Of a DNA stretch of 64,000 bases, positions 46,148 through 55,445 are shown one piece after another. Where the stretch lies: the NCBI GenBank assembly GCA_031539345.1, contig JAVKMO010000024.1:1-64000 (forward strand). Reading direction: 5' to 3'. Within the stretch, counting starts at the first letter, position 1. Each line of letters starts with the position of its first letter. This stretch comes from JAVKMO01 sp031539345 (GTDB lineage: Bacteria; Bacteroidota; Bacteroidia; Chitinophagales; Chitinophagaceae). The notes below the pieces were generated by a model. That model ran no database searches, was not told where the DNA came from, and saw only the letters and a program-made list of their open reading frames with translations. Made by a program: the position numbers and the translations under genes.

Positions 46148-47713
46148 TTATTGCTGTACAAGCTCAAATACAACGCGCCTGTTTGTATCTCTTCCTACTT
46201 GTGTATCATTTGTCGCAGCTGGTTTTGTAGAACCATATCCATTAGCAATAAGTTTAAAGGCCGGTATTCCATTTTTTACTAAATAATCTTTTACCGCTAA
46301 AGCTCTATCATTAGATAAAGCCAAGTTTTTTTCTGGCTTACCAACATTGTCTGTATGACCCTCTATCTTAAGACGTTTAAAAGAAGGGTTCTTAGACAAA
46401 ACTTTAATCACTTTATCTAAAATTACAAAAGATGCAGGTTTGATAATTGATTTTCCTGTTTCAAATTGAATGCCTTTTAATGCTTCCGCAAACACCTTTT
46501 TCAATTCGTCAATAGGGCAACCAGAATTTGTAATTGGTCCTGCTACGGTTGGACATGCATCTTGAGCATCAATAATCCCATCTTTATCTTTATCAGCTCC
46601 TAATGGACAGCCTTTGTTTGAAGGATCTCCCGGAATATCTGGGCAATCATCTTTTGTATCTATCACTCCGTCTTTATCTCGGTCGCCAACTAAAGGACAT
46701 CCTTTGTTGCTTGGTAGCCCGAATACTTCTGGACAATCATCTTTTGAATCAATCACGCCATCTCTATCTCTGTCACCTTCTAAAGGGCAACCAGAATTTG
46801 ATGCAGCACCTGGCACCCATAAACACTTATCTTTTGAATCTACAACACCATCTTTATCAGAGTCTTTTTCGAGAGGACAACCATCATTACTAGCGGGTCC
46901 TTCTACAGTAGGACACTTATCTTTGTCATCTAAAACACCATCTAAATCTTTGTCTTTTTTTGATTGTTCAGCCTGAATAACTTGAAGTTCTTGACGAACA
47001 TCTTGTGCTGAAATTTTGCGAGAAGGGGTTCGTACAAATGCTAATAATAAACCTGCTTCTAAATAATGATCGGATAAATTATAGAGAGAACCGACCCCAT
47101 TTGTATTGAACATTTTTCCAAGATTATGATTATATCTGACGTTAATTTTCACAATATTTGATAACTTATATTCTAACCCAGCAACAATACTAAATCCCAA
47201 ATTGTTGAGGTCTTTGTCTCTAATTTCATATTTGTCGTCTTTAATAGAAAATTGGTAATCTATTTTTGGACCAGCATAGAAATATACTTTTTCCGATAGC
47301 GGAATTTTCAATAAAAGGGGTAAAGCAAATCGGTATTTAGTAAATCTATTTTTCTGTTTTAAAGAATCTTGAAAACTTCCTGCCGGTTTGATTTCTGTCA
47401 ATGCAAAGTTATTGAAATTGACGCCGTTAATAAGAAATTCGGGCTGAAAAGAAAGACCTTTAAAGAGCTTGAAAGTGCCAAACAAACCAGCACTTACATC
47501 AATGCCCACACCAGAAGAAATATCATTGTATTTTACTTGTCCTTTTGTGGTCAAATCGTTAGATGAAATTGCAACACCTCCCAATAATACCATTCCTAAA
47601 GACCTTCCGTCTGCGTCGACTACTGTTACGTATTCGGTCTTTTGTGTATTTTGAGAAGATATCTTAAGTGAAAAAGAAAGAAGTAAAAAAACAGAGGAAA
47701 TTATTTTTTTCAT
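46148..47713 (-). CDS. OmpA-family protein with barrel and five TSP3 repeats
   Basis: A 521-residue outer-membrane protein. Signal peptide (residues 1-21, KISSQ), a PorT-like/OmpA-like barrel (about 22-230), five TSP3 calcium-binding repeats each exactly 30 residues, with GCP closing at 280, 310, 340, 370 and 400 (pattern DKDKDGIIDAQDACP), and a C-terminal OmpA domain (about 405-521; IEGHTDNVGKPEKNLALSND, DTNRRVVFELVQQ) that should bind peptidoglycan. Likely a structural link from outer membrane to cell wall; the TSP3 rod needs calcium. It ends at a strong hairpin. Confidence 0.93.
   Translation of the reverse strand: MKKIISSVFLLLSFSLKISSQNTQKTEYVTVVDADGRSLGMVLLGGVAISSNDLTTKGQVKYNDISSGVGIDVSAGLFGTFKLFKGLSFQPEFLINGVNFNNFALTEIKPAGSFQDSLKQKNRFTKYRFALPLLLKIPLSEKVYFYAGPKIDYQFSIKDDKYEIRDKDLNNLGFSIVAGLEYKLSNIVKINVRYNHNLGKMFNTNGVGSLYNLSDHYLEAGLLLAFVRTPSRKISAQDVRQELQVIQAEQSKKDKDLDGVLDDKDKCPTVEGPASNDGCPLEKDSDKDGVVDSKDKCLWVPGAASNSGCPLEGDRDRDGVIDSKDDCPEVFGLPSNKGCPLVGDRDKDGVIDTKDDCPDIPGDPSNKGCPLGADKDKDGIIDAQDACPTVAGPITNSGCPIDELKKVFAEALKGIQFETGKSIIKPASFVILDKVIKVLSKNPSFKRLKIEGHTDNVGKPEKNLALSNDRALAVKDYLVKNGIPAFKLIANGYGSTKPAATNDTQVGRDTNRRVVFELVQQ
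46486..46950 (-). repeat. five in-frame 90-bp tandem repeats (TSP3)
   Basis: The five TSP3 units of the OmpA gene have exactly the same 30-codon length, seen as the repeated closing motif GCP and as recurring DNA blocks on the plus strand such as ACTTATCTTT and GGACAACC. The regular period is a coding feature and not a CRISPR array. Confidence 0.75.
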
Positions 47714-47850
47714 TAGAGTAATAAAGTTTTGATGAAAAGGTAATGATTGAAAAAAGAACAGTATTGGAAAATATAGGATTTTACGAATTTAATTTTTTAA
47801 TTCTGAAGACCTTTTAAAAAAAGTTAATTAAAAGTTGATATTTTTAAGCG

Positions 47851-48957
47851 TTATTGAGGACGTTTATAAAAGGGTGGCTTTACAATTTTTGCAGGTGCTA
47901 ATCTTCCTCTTAGGCTAATCAAAATCGTATTGCCAATAGCCGCTTCTTTGCTATCAATATACGCTAAACCAATGCCACATTCTAATGATGGCGAAAATGA
48001 ACCGCTTGATACTTCGCCAATTTTTTGATCCGTGTTGTTTACATTAAATATTTCATAGTTCGGTCGCGGAATCCCTTTTTCTACAAGTTGAAAGGCGATT
48101 CGTTTTTGTGTTATTCCTTGTTCTTTTTGTTGTACTAAGGCTGATTTACCAATAAAATTTTTGTTCATGTTAACAATCCATGACAACCCTGCTTCTAAAG
48201 GCGTATGTTGATCATCAATATCGTTTCCATATAATGAAAATGCGGCCTCTAATCGTAGGGTATCTCTTGCTCCTAATCCTGCTGGAGCAATGTTGTAGCC
48301 TTTACCTTTGTCTATGATTAAATTCCAAAAAAAAGTTGCTGTTGTGCTTGGCACAAAAAGTTCAAACCCGTCTTCTCCCGTATAACCCATGCGAGCAATT
48401 AAGCATAAATGACCTTGTATTTCTGCACGCTGGAATGTGTAATAAACCATGTTGTTCAAATCAATGTTTGTGATTTGTTGCATCACTTTTAAGGCTTGTG
48501 GACCTTGTATGGCAAGCAAAGCAACTTTATCAGAAATGTTTTTTAATTCTATATCAAAATCACTTTTGTGTTGAACTAACCAATCAAAATCTTTTTGTGT
48601 ATTTGATGCATTGACGCAAAGTTGATATTCTGTTGCATTGATGCGATACACAATAATGTCATCAACAAACGTGCCGTTGGCATATAATAAGGCAGAATAT
48701 TGAGCTTGTCCATCGTTTAATTTCATTACGTCATTCGTTGTTACAAATTGCAAAAATGCTTCGGCATCTTTTCCTTTGACAATAAATTCTCCCATGTGGC
48801 TTGCGTCAAATAGGCTTACATTTTGACGTGTATTTTTATGTTCTTCTAAAATGCCGGCATATTGAATTGGCATATCCCAATCTCCAAAGGGCAACATTTT
48901 TGCTCCGTGTGTAAGGTGAAGATGATGAAGTGGAGTTTGTTTTAAAATACCAGACAT
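47851..48957 (-). CDS. gcvT: aminomethyltransferase (glycine cleavage T protein)
   Basis: Transfers the aminomethyl carbon of glycine to tetrahydrofolate and releases ammonia. The 368-residue protein has FDASHMGEF, NASNTQKDFDWL, GYTGEDGFELF, LEAGLSWIVNMNKNFIGKSAL and the closing region SPSLECGIGLAYID. ATG 48957 is preferred; an in-frame upstream start at 49056 would add 33 residues overlapping galE. It starts 11 bp after galE, same strand. No gcvH or gcvP is in the window. Confidence 0.95.
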   Translation of the reverse strand: MSGILKQTPLHHLHLTHGAKMLPFGDWDMPIQYAGILEEHKNTRQNVSLFDASHMGEFIVKGKDAEAFLQFVTTNDVMKLNDGQAQYSALLYANGTFVDDIIVYRINATEYQLCVNASNTQKDFDWLVQHKSDFDIELKNISDKVALLAIQGPQALKVMQQITNIDLNNMVYYTFQRAEIQGHLCLIARMGYTGEDGFELFVPSTTATFFWNLIIDKGKGYNIAPAGLGARDTLRLEAAFSLYGNDIDDQHTPLEAGLSWIVNMNKNFIGKSALVQQKEQGITQKRIAFQLVEKGIPRPNYEIFNVNNTDQKIGEVSSGSFSPSLECGIGLAYIDSKEAAIGNTILISLRGRLAPAKIVKPPFYKRPQ

Positions 48958-48968
48958 ATATTTATCTA

Positions 48969-50000
48969 TTATACTGTTGTTAAAAAAGAAGCTACATTTT
49001 GTTCCCAACGCCAAGAGTCTATGACCATATCGGATAAGTTTTTTTCTGCTTTCCAACCTAATACACTGTTTGCTTTTATTGTATCTGCATACATAACAAT
49101 GGCATCGCCTTCTCGTCTATTGGCAATTTTAAAATTGATTTTCACTTTGTTTTCTTGTTCAAAAATGTGTATCATTTCTAAAACGGAAATGCCTTTTCCT
49201 GTTCCCACATTAAACACTTCAAAATCATCGTTGGTGTTTTTTTGCAACATTCTGTCGCAACTTTTTACGTGTGCTTTTGCCAAATCAACAACGTGTATAT
49301 AATCACGAATACAACTTCCGTCAGGCGTGTCATAATCGTTTCCCCATACATTCAATTGGTCTTGTTTGCCAATCGCCGTTTGGGTAATAAAGGGCATTAA
49401 ATTATTTGGTTTACCCAAAGGTAGCTCTCCTATAAGTGCAGAATGGTGTGCACCAACAGGGTTGAAATAGCGTAGGGCTATCACTTTTATTTTTTTGTTA
49501 TACACTACTTTTTCTAAAATGTCTTCTCCCATTTGTTTTGTGCTGCCATAAGCGGACAAGGCTTTTTGAAAAGGTGTTTCTTCTGTAACAGGCAATTGTT
49601 TTGGAAATCCATATACAGTGCAAGAAGAAGAAAATACGATGTTCTGACAGGCATATTTTTCCATACACACCAACACATTTGTTAAAGACGTTAGATTGTT
49701 TTGATAGTATTTTAAAGGTTGTTCTACAGATTCTCCAACGGCTTTGTAAGCGGCAAAATGCACAACAACATCAAAGTGTTTTTCTGTTACAAAAAGGGCT
49801 TCTACTTTTTCTAAATCACATAAGTCTAATTCATAAAACGTGATTTTTTTCTTGCAAATTTTTTCTAAATGGTTCAGAATAAAAAGGCGTGAATTAGACA
49901 AATTATCAACAATGACAATGTCATAACCCGCTTCGTGTAATTCGACAACGGTATGAGAACCAATATAGCCCATGCCGCCTGTAATGAGTGCTTTTTTCAT
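48969..50000 (-). CDS. galE: UDP-glucose 4-epimerase
   Basis: Interconverts UDP-glucose and UDP-galactose (or the N-acetyl forms) for surface glycans. The 343-residue SDR enzyme has the NAD motif TGGMGYIGS (7-15), catalytic Ser126 (FSSSCTVYG), Tyr151 and Lys155 (SAYGSTKQMGED). Whether it accepts acetylated sugars cannot be decided. Upstream partner of gcvT. Confidence 0.95.
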   Translation of the reverse strand: MKKALITGGMGYIGSHTVVELHEAGYDIVIVDNLSNSRLFILNHLEKICKKKITFYELDLCDLEKVEALFVTEKHFDVVVHFAAYKAVGESVEQPLKYYQNNLTSLTNVLVCMEKYACQNIVFSSSCTVYGFPKQLPVTEETPFQKALSAYGSTKQMGEDILEKVVYNKKIKVIALRYFNPVGAHHSALIGELPLGKPNNLMPFITQTAIGKQDQLNVWGNDYDTPDGSCIRDYIHVVDLAKAHVKSCDRMLQKNTNDDFEVFNVGTGKGISVLEMIHIFEQENKVKINFKIANRREGDAIVMYADTIKANSVLGWKAEKNLSDMVIDSWRWEQNVASFLTTV

Positions 50001-50075
50001 ATTGTAGAACGATAAAATAAGAATAGCGTAAAAATAGTTTTTAGTATTATTTGGCTACAACTATTTCTTAAACGT

Positions 50076-50104
50076 TAAAAAGACACCCATTATAGAGTGT
50101 CTTC
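50076..50104 (-). terminator. intrinsic terminator after glnA
   Basis: AAGACAC (50080-50086) pairs with GTGTCTT (50097-50103) across a 10-nt loop; the minus strand then reads TTTTT. It lies 27 bp after the glutamine synthetase stop and before galE's upstream region. Confidence 0.7.
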
Positions 50105-50129
50105 TTAAAAGTATGTGTGTTGGAAGAAA

Positions 50130-52322
50130 TTATTTTGTAAACAAAATTTCCCTGTATTTCGGCAAATCCCAAATTTGGTCATCTACAATAATTTCCAATT
50201 TGTCGACGTGATAGCGAATGGTTTCAAAAAAGCCTTTGACAACATCTCCATAATGAATTGCTTTGGCTCTTGTATTGCCCATTTCATTGGCTACTTTTCT
50301 TGCTTCTATCATATCGTAAACATTTTTTTCTATCGCCACAATATGCGTAGAAAGCGTGTCTAATTTTGCGGTCATTATTTTTTGTGCTTCAGCAACAGTG
50401 CCAAATTCTTTTAATCCACGCAAGTTTTGAATCAACACATTTTGATATTGAATAGCGTTTGAAACGGCATGGTTGATAGCTAAATCTCCAATTACACGGC
50501 TTTCAATTTGAATTTGTTTGATGTATTTTTCTAATTCAATTTCGTGTCGTGCTTCTAATTCTGTATGCGTATAAATGCGGTTTTTTTCAAATAATTTTTT
50601 TGCTTTTTCTGTAACCATTGCGTCTAAAGCAAGTGGCGTTGTTTTTACATTTGCCAATCCTCTTTTTGCAGCTTCTTTTTCCCACGCATCGCTATAGCCG
50701 TCTCCTTCAAATAAAGAGGCTTTGCTAGCGGTAATATATTTTTTGATGACTTGTAAAACAGCAATTTCTTTTTTATCGCCTTTAGCAATATTCGCATCAA
50801 CCTCTTCTTTAAATTTTATGAGCGTTTCTGCAACAATAGCGTTCAAAACTGTCATTGGGTTGGCTGTGTTAGAAGATGAACCCACGGCTCTAAATTCAAA
50901 TTTATTGCCTGTAAACGCAAACGGAGACGTTCTGTTTCTGTCTGTATTGTCTAATAAAATTTCAGGGATATGGCGGTGTAAATCTAATTTCAATAACTCT
51001 TCATCTTGCTCGTCAAATTTTTCGCCTACGCGAGTTTCAACTTCATTTAATACGCTACTTAAATATGAGCCAATAAAAATTGAAATAATAGCAGGAGGTG
51101 CTTCGTTTGCTCCAAGTCTGTGTTCATTTCCCGCAGACGCAATCGACGCTCTTAATAAATCAGCATAATCATGAACCGCTTTAATCGTATTGACAAAAAA
51201 GGTTAAGAACATCAAATTTGTTTTTGGTGTTTTACCTGGTGCCAATAAATTGATGCCTGTATTTGTTGCCATGCTCCAATTGCAATGTTTGCCACTTCCG
51301 TTAATTCCCGCAAAAGGTTTTTCATGCAATAGCACACGCAAACGGTGTCTTTTTGCCACCCTTGCCATTACGTCCATCAATAAAGTATTGTGATCAACGG
51401 CAATGTTGATTTCTTCAAAAATTGGCGCACATTCAAATTGTGATGGTGCAACTTCATTATGCCTTGTTTTTAAAGGAATGCCCAAGCGATAAGACTCTTG
51501 CTCAAAATCTCTCATAAAACAATATACGCGTTCAGGAATAGAACCAAAATAATGGTCTTCTAATTGTTGTCCTTTTGCTGGTGTATGCCCAAAAATTGTT
51601 CTCCCTGTCATCATAATGTCAGGTCTTGCTGCGGCAAGCCTTTCATCAATAACAAAATATTCTTGTTCCCAACCTAATGTTGGCGTTACACGTTCTACAC
51701 TTTTATCAAAAAGATTACACACTTCTATTGCCGCTTTTTCTATCGCAGAAAGTGATTTTAATAAAGGCGCTTTGTAGTCTAAAGATTCACCTGTATAAGA
51801 AATAAAAACCGTAGGAATACAAAGCGTTTTTCCACTTTGTAATTCAATAATAAATGGCGGTGAAGAAGGGTCCCACGCACTATAACCTCTTGCTTCAAAA
51901 GTTGCCCTCAAACCCCCACTTGGAAAAGACGACGCATCAGGTTCTTGTTGAATTAAAGCATCTCCATCAAATTGTTCTAAAACCGTTCCGTCTCCTTTTA
52001 AAGTAAAAAAAGCATCGTGCTTTTCAGCTGTTGTTCCTGTTAATGGTTGGAACCAATGCGTATAGTGTGTAACACCTTTTGCTTCGCTCCAAGAACGCAA
52101 ACCACTGGCAATTCTATGTGCCATTTTACGGTCTATTTTTTGACCCGATTTAATTGAATTAGACAAACTTTTATAGGCTTCGTCTGTTAAATAATTTCTT
52201 GCTTCTTTAATTGTAAATACGTTTTCTCCAAAACAAGCCGAAACTTTAATTGGATAATTCACATTGATTTTTGTGTCGTCATTGGCGACATCAGAAATTG
52301 CCTTTAAGCGTAAAGAATTCAT
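50130..52322 (-). CDS. glnA: glutamine synthetase type III
   Basis: GSIII makes glutamine from glutamate and ammonia; it is the large type typical of Bacteroidota. The 730-residue protein has the GSIII N-terminal domain (KISDVANDD-like start, FGENVFTIKEARNYL, GVTHYTHWFQPLTG), catalytic segments (GWEQEYFVID, SQFECAPIFEE, GINGSGKHCNWSM) and the C-terminal tail with a helical bundle. ATG 52322 (MNSLRLKAIS) is preferred over an ATG at 52391 that would extend into the promoter. It ends at a terminator. Confidence 0.96.
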   Translation of the reverse strand: MNSLRLKAISDVANDDTKINVNYPIKVSACFGENVFTIKEARNYLTDEAYKSLSNSIKSGQKIDRKMAHRIASGLRSWSEAKGVTHYTHWFQPLTGTTAEKHDAFFTLKGDGTVLEQFDGDALIQQEPDASSFPSGGLRATFEARGYSAWDPSSPPFIIELQSGKTLCIPTVFISYTGESLDYKAPLLKSLSAIEKAAIEVCNLFDKSVERVTPTLGWEQEYFVIDERLAAARPDIMMTGRTIFGHTPAKGQQLEDHYFGSIPERVYCFMRDFEQESYRLGIPLKTRHNEVAPSQFECAPIFEEINIAVDHNTLLMDVMARVAKRHRLRVLLHEKPFAGINGSGKHCNWSMATNTGINLLAPGKTPKTNLMFLTFFVNTIKAVHDYADLLRASIASAGNEHRLGANEAPPAIISIFIGSYLSSVLNEVETRVGEKFDEQDEELLKLDLHRHIPEILLDNTDRNRTSPFAFTGNKFEFRAVGSSSNTANPMTVLNAIVAETLIKFKEEVDANIAKGDKKEIAVLQVIKKYITASKASLFEGDGYSDAWEKEAAKRGLANVKTTPLALDAMVTEKAKKLFEKNRIYTHTELEARHEIELEKYIKQIQIESRVIGDLAINHAVSNAIQYQNVLIQNLRGLKEFGTVAEAQKIMTAKLDTLSTHIVAIEKNVYDMIEARKVANEMGNTRAKAIHYGDVVKGFFETIRYHVDKLEIIVDDQIWDLPKYREILFTK

Positions 52323-52363
52323 TTTTTTGGTTTTTGAGTGAAATAAAATTGACTTATTTTTGA

Positions 52364-52391
52364 CAAATATATCTTTTTTAAAAACCCACAA
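52364..52391 (-). promoter_or_regulatory. glnA promoter, Bacteroidota type
   Basis: On the minus strand TTG (52391-52389), a 17-bp spacer and TATATTTG (52371-52364) fit the -33/-7 consensus TTTG/TAnnTTTG. The -7 box is identical to that of katG and lies 42 bp before the glnA ATG, which supports the shorter start. Confidence 0.55.
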
Positions 52392-52771
52392 TGAAAAAAT
52401 TAGAATTATTCAAAAAAAATAAAACATTCGTTTTAAAAATAATGTAAATAATTTTTAGCCATAAGCATCTTCATATCACGCCAAAACGCACACATCTTTT
52501 TAAAAGAATAAAATAAAAATTTGGTTCCCAACCCAAGGGTCCCTGATTGAGCTTCGTTGCGGCGCTCCGTTCATCGTCTGCTTTACTATGAATCTTTCCA
52601 TTCGTCGTTGTAGTAATTACGAATAACTCAATTCTGCTTACACAACATTTCAATTCTAAATCCAGAAAATTCTGCTCAAAATTAAGCGTTACACAACATT
52701 ACCCTGCCTTAAAATGCTTGGGGATTCAAATTGTGTAAACGTATTTTAGAACAAGACGATACAGAAAAATT
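52392..52771. other. gene-free stretch with dispersed repeat copy 2
   Basis: About 380 bp without a credible gene. It contains the second copy of the 22-bp repeat (52556-52577, GTTGCGGCGCTCCGTTCATC plus GT). Two internal direct repeats are also present: ATTCTGCT at 52631 and 52669, and TACACAACATT at 52639 and 52690. The composition is less AT-rich than its flanks around 52530-52600. Possibly the remains of an old gene or element. Confidence 0.4.
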
Positions 52772-53458
52772 TTATCCACCCAACAGCATCACTGAACAGA
52801 GAAAATCATACGCATCTAATAGTAAAGAATTATAGATAATAATCCCTGTACTAAAACTAAAAGTACTTGAACGATAAATATCTTTAAGCGGAGCACGTTC
52901 TTGTTCATTTCTGGTTAGGATACCGGCTTTAATAAAAAGAGAAAATTTATCAATCGGTGAGCCAAATTCGCATCCAACCTGATGTCCTAATTGGTGGAGA
53001 TAAGGAGAATTTGAATTATTGTTTAGGAAGCCTATAACACTCCAATGATTATCTACAAACAAACGCAAAAAATGAAAGCTATGGGGTTTAACCCATACCC
53101 AATCTTTTAAGCGAACTCTTAACCCCAATCCGCCGCCTATACTCAAATTACCTCCATAAGTACCTAAATGGAAATTGGGCAAGGCAATAGAAAGCCTTCT
53201 CTTTAAAAAATAAGGGGTATTAAAAGCAAAATTAAATTGAGAGGAATTGGTGTAAAAATCACCGGAATTAGAAATAAAAGAAGTGTACAATAACTCGTTT
53301 TTATGTGGTTTTTGAGTAATGATAAAGGAATCTTTATTCGCCTCCAAAATAATCAGGCTACTATCTTGTGCTTGTAATGTTGTAAGCGGAGTAAGGAATA
53401 AAAAAAATATTATACCCAAAATGGAAAGCAAGGTTTTATAAATATTCGTTGAATACAT
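52772..53458 (-). CDS. exported beta-barrel-like protein of unknown family
   Basis: A 228-residue protein with a signal peptide (about residues 1-31, ending TLQAQ). The mature part shows alternating amphipathic strands rich in Phe and Tyr (FNFAFNTPYFLKRRLSIALP; NLSIGGGLGLRVRLKDWV) and two Cys only near the end. It resembles small outer-membrane barrels, but I do not recognise the family. Long gene-free flanks (52392-52771 and 53459-53783) suggest an isolated gene. The C-terminus SVMLLGG lacks the usual final aromatic residue, so it may not be a standard barrel. Confidence 0.55.
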   Translation of the reverse strand: MYSTNIYKTLLSILGIIFFLFLTPLTTLQAQDSSLIILEANKDSFIITQKPHKNELLYTSFISNSGDFYTNSSQFNFAFNTPYFLKRRLSIALPNFHLGTYGGNLSIGGGLGLRVRLKDWVWVKPHSFHFLRLFVDNHWSVIGFLNNNSNSPYLHQLGHQVGCEFGSPIDKFSLFIKAGILTRNEQERAPLKDIYRSSTFSFSTGIIIYNSLLLDAYDFLCSVMLLGG

Positions 53459-53783
53459 AAAACAGATTGTAATTAAAAAAACAATATAGCAACTTAATCA
53501 AAAAATCCATTTTTTTTTGATTGGTTTGTACAGTTAATGATAACGTTTTTCAATTTCCTCCGTTTCAGCGTTGTATAACTTCCGCAATTTTTTTATAAGG
53601 GTCAAGTTGCTTTTTTATAGGTTTTCCCAATCATATTTTTTAGGGAGGACAACCGCAGCTATTACTATCAGACGGCGTTTGTAAGTCTAAAAGACATTAA
53701 AAATAACCGCCGTATTTTGTCCATTATTTAATCACTCTTTCTTATTCTTGTGCCATACATTTTATAGCCATTAAATTTGTTTT
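53459..53783. other. intergenic region with a nested hairpin
   Basis: 325 bp between divergent genes. ACGGCG (53672-53677) pairs with CGCCGT (53708-53713) and inside it GTCT/AGAC (near 53685-53694) forms a second stem. No T-run follows and no coding region is seen. It could be an RNA structure in the 5' region of the sugar isomerase-like gene, starting about 70 bp downstream. Confidence 0.3.
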
Positions 53784-54839
53784 ATGACAACGATACAAGG
53801 ACCTGGAATTTTTTTAGCCCAATTTTTAGGTGATGAAGCACCTTTTAACAATTTAAAAAGCATCTGCAAATGGGCGGCAGGCTTAGGTTTTAAAGCGGTG
53901 CAAATTCCCAGTTGGGATGTGCGTTGTATTGATTTAGTCAAAGCCGCCGAAAGTCAAACGTATTGCGACGAATTCAAAGGCATTGTAAACGAAGCAGGTC
54001 TGCAAATTGCAGAACTTTCAACGCATTTACAAGGTCAATTAATTGCTGTGAATCCTGCGTATGATTTATTGTTTGATGGTTTTGCGCCAGTGCAAGTGCG
54101 AAATAATCCAAAGGCTCGTGCCGTTTGGGCAAAACAGCAATTAGAGTTTGCAGCAAAAGCGTCTAAGCGTTTGGGCTTGTCTGCATGTGCAACATTTAGC
54201 GGTGCTTTATTGTGGCATACCGTTTACCCTTGGCCACAGCGTGTTGCAGGATTGGTCGATGATGGATTTACAGAACTTGGAAAAAGGTGGACGCCGATTT
54301 TAAATTGTTTTGACGAGCAAGGCATTGACCTGTGTTATGAAGTTCATGCCGGTGAAGATTTGCATGACGGCACGAGTTATGAAATATTTTTAGACAAAGT
54401 GAATCAACACCCTCGTGCTTGTTTGCTTTATGACCCTTCACATTTTATTTTGCAATGTTTAGACTATAAAGCCTACATCGATCATTATCACCAAAGAATT
54501 AAAATGTTTCATGTCAAAGATGCAGAGTTTAACCCAAATGGAAAACAAGGCGTTTATGGCGGTTATCAAGATTGGGCAAATCGTGCAGGTAGATTTCGTT
54601 CGCTTGGAGATGGACAAGTTGATTTTAAAACCATTTTTAGCAAACTTGCACAATATAATTATAGCGGTTGGGCAATTTTAGAATGGGAGTGTATTTTAAA
54701 ACACCCTGAACAAGGTGCAGCAGAAGGGGCAACCTTTATTCAAAATCACATCATTCAAGTTACCGAAAAAGCGTTTGATGATTTTGCAAAATTAGATACG
54801 AACCAAGCCTTAAATAAAAAAATATTAGGCATTGATTAA
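53784..54839 (+). CDS. sugar phosphate isomerase/epimerase-like TIM-barrel protein
   Basis: A 351-residue protein of the xylose isomerase-like (AP_endonuc_2) fold. Likely metal ligands are the Glu of CYEVHAGED, the Asp of LLYDPSHF, the His and Asp of FHVKDAEF and the Glu of ILEWEC. GWAILEWECILKHPEQGA is a recognisable C-terminal region of this group. Such proteins isomerise or epimerise sugars or inositols; substrate unknown. No transporter or dehydrogenase partner is next to it. It is convergent with the Spy-like gene. Confidence 0.85.
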   Translation: MTTIQGPGIFLAQFLGDEAPFNNLKSICKWAAGLGFKAVQIPSWDVRCIDLVKAAESQTYCDEFKGIVNEAGLQIAELSTHLQGQLIAVNPAYDLLFDGFAPVQVRNNPKARAVWAKQQLEFAAKASKRLGLSACATFSGALLWHTVYPWPQRVAGLVDDGFTELGKRWTPILNCFDEQGIDLCYEVHAGEDLHDGTSYEIFLDKVNQHPRACLLYDPSHFILQCLDYKAYIDHYHQRIKMFHVKDAEFNPNGKQGVYGGYQDWANRAGRFRSLGDGQVDFKTIFSKLAQYNYSGWAILEWECILKHPEQGAAEGATFIQNHIIQVTEKAFDDFAKLDTNQALNKKILGID

Positions 54840-54886
54840 ACTCCAACATTGTGCTTTAAAATCAAATTTTCACAAGTCCAATCCTC

Positions 54887-55411
54887 TTATTCTGAGCGTT
54901 CTTTGTGTTTGTTAAATTTTTGCATCATGATAGATTCTTGCATCATGTGCTTAAATTCTTTTTCTGCTTTAAACAAGGTATTGGTTTTGTCGGCGTTCAT
55001 AATTTTATCAAACTTCTGCTTATACCTTTTGCGTATGTCTAACACTTTTTCATCTTTTTCTATTTCGTTTGTTTCGTCTTTTGTTTTCTTTAATTCTTCA
55101 ACATATTCATTGTAAACAGGCCAAAACGTTTCGCTTTCAGCAACTTTTAAATCTAACTTAGAACTTAAAAAAGCAATTTTAAGGGATTGAATTTTTGAGT
55201 GTTGTTTTTCATCTCCTTGTGCATTTTCTTGCCTGTCTTCAGCCAACATCGTGTGTATAATATTGGCATAAAAATACTGCAACTTGTCAAAGTCTATTTG
55301 TGTTGCAATTTCTTTATCCTCAACGTCTAAGATTATTTTTTCTTGTTGAGAAAATACAGAAATCGCGAACAGGCAATAAAATAAAATAAAAGAGGCGTAT
55401 TTTTTTTTCAT
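54887..55411 (-). CDS. Spy/CpxP-like periplasmic protein
   Basis: A 174-residue exported protein with a signal peptide (residues 1-22, ISVFSQ) and an all-helical charged body. The stretch KIAFLSSKLDLKVAESETFWPVYNEY (cut: FLSSKLDLKVAESETFWPVY) is the hallmark of Bacteroidota Spy-like sensors next to ECF sigma operons. I infer a periplasmic sensor or chaperone. It is third in the minus-strand string sigma factor, membrane protein, Spy-like protein. Confidence 0.75.
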   Translation of the reverse strand: MKKKYASFILFYCLFAISVFSQQEKIILDVEDKEIATQIDFDKLQYFYANIIHTMLAEDRQENAQGDEKQHSKIQSLKIAFLSSKLDLKVAESETFWPVYNEYVEELKKTKDETNEIEKDEKVLDIRKRYKQKFDKIMNADKTNTLFKAEKEFKHMMQESIMMQKFNKHKERSE

Positions 55412-55445
55412 ATAAAGGATTAAAAATTAAAATATAAAAATAAAC

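Noticed and set aside
46486..46950. Regular direct repeats that look like a CRISPR array
   Set aside because: The period is 90 bp, in frame, without distinct spacers, and encodes TSP3 units.
46614..46976. 120-residue plus-strand open frame with repeats
   Set aside because: It is antisense to the TSP3 array of the OmpA gene; its regularity comes from the 90-bp repeats there.
49001..49056. N-terminal extension of gcvT into galE
   Set aside because: The added residues do not resemble GcvT and would overlap the galE end; the ATG at 48957 fits the family start.
52471..52653. 60-residue minus-strand frame in the gap after glnA
   Set aside because: No start context or motif, and it covers the dispersed repeat; treated as noncoding.
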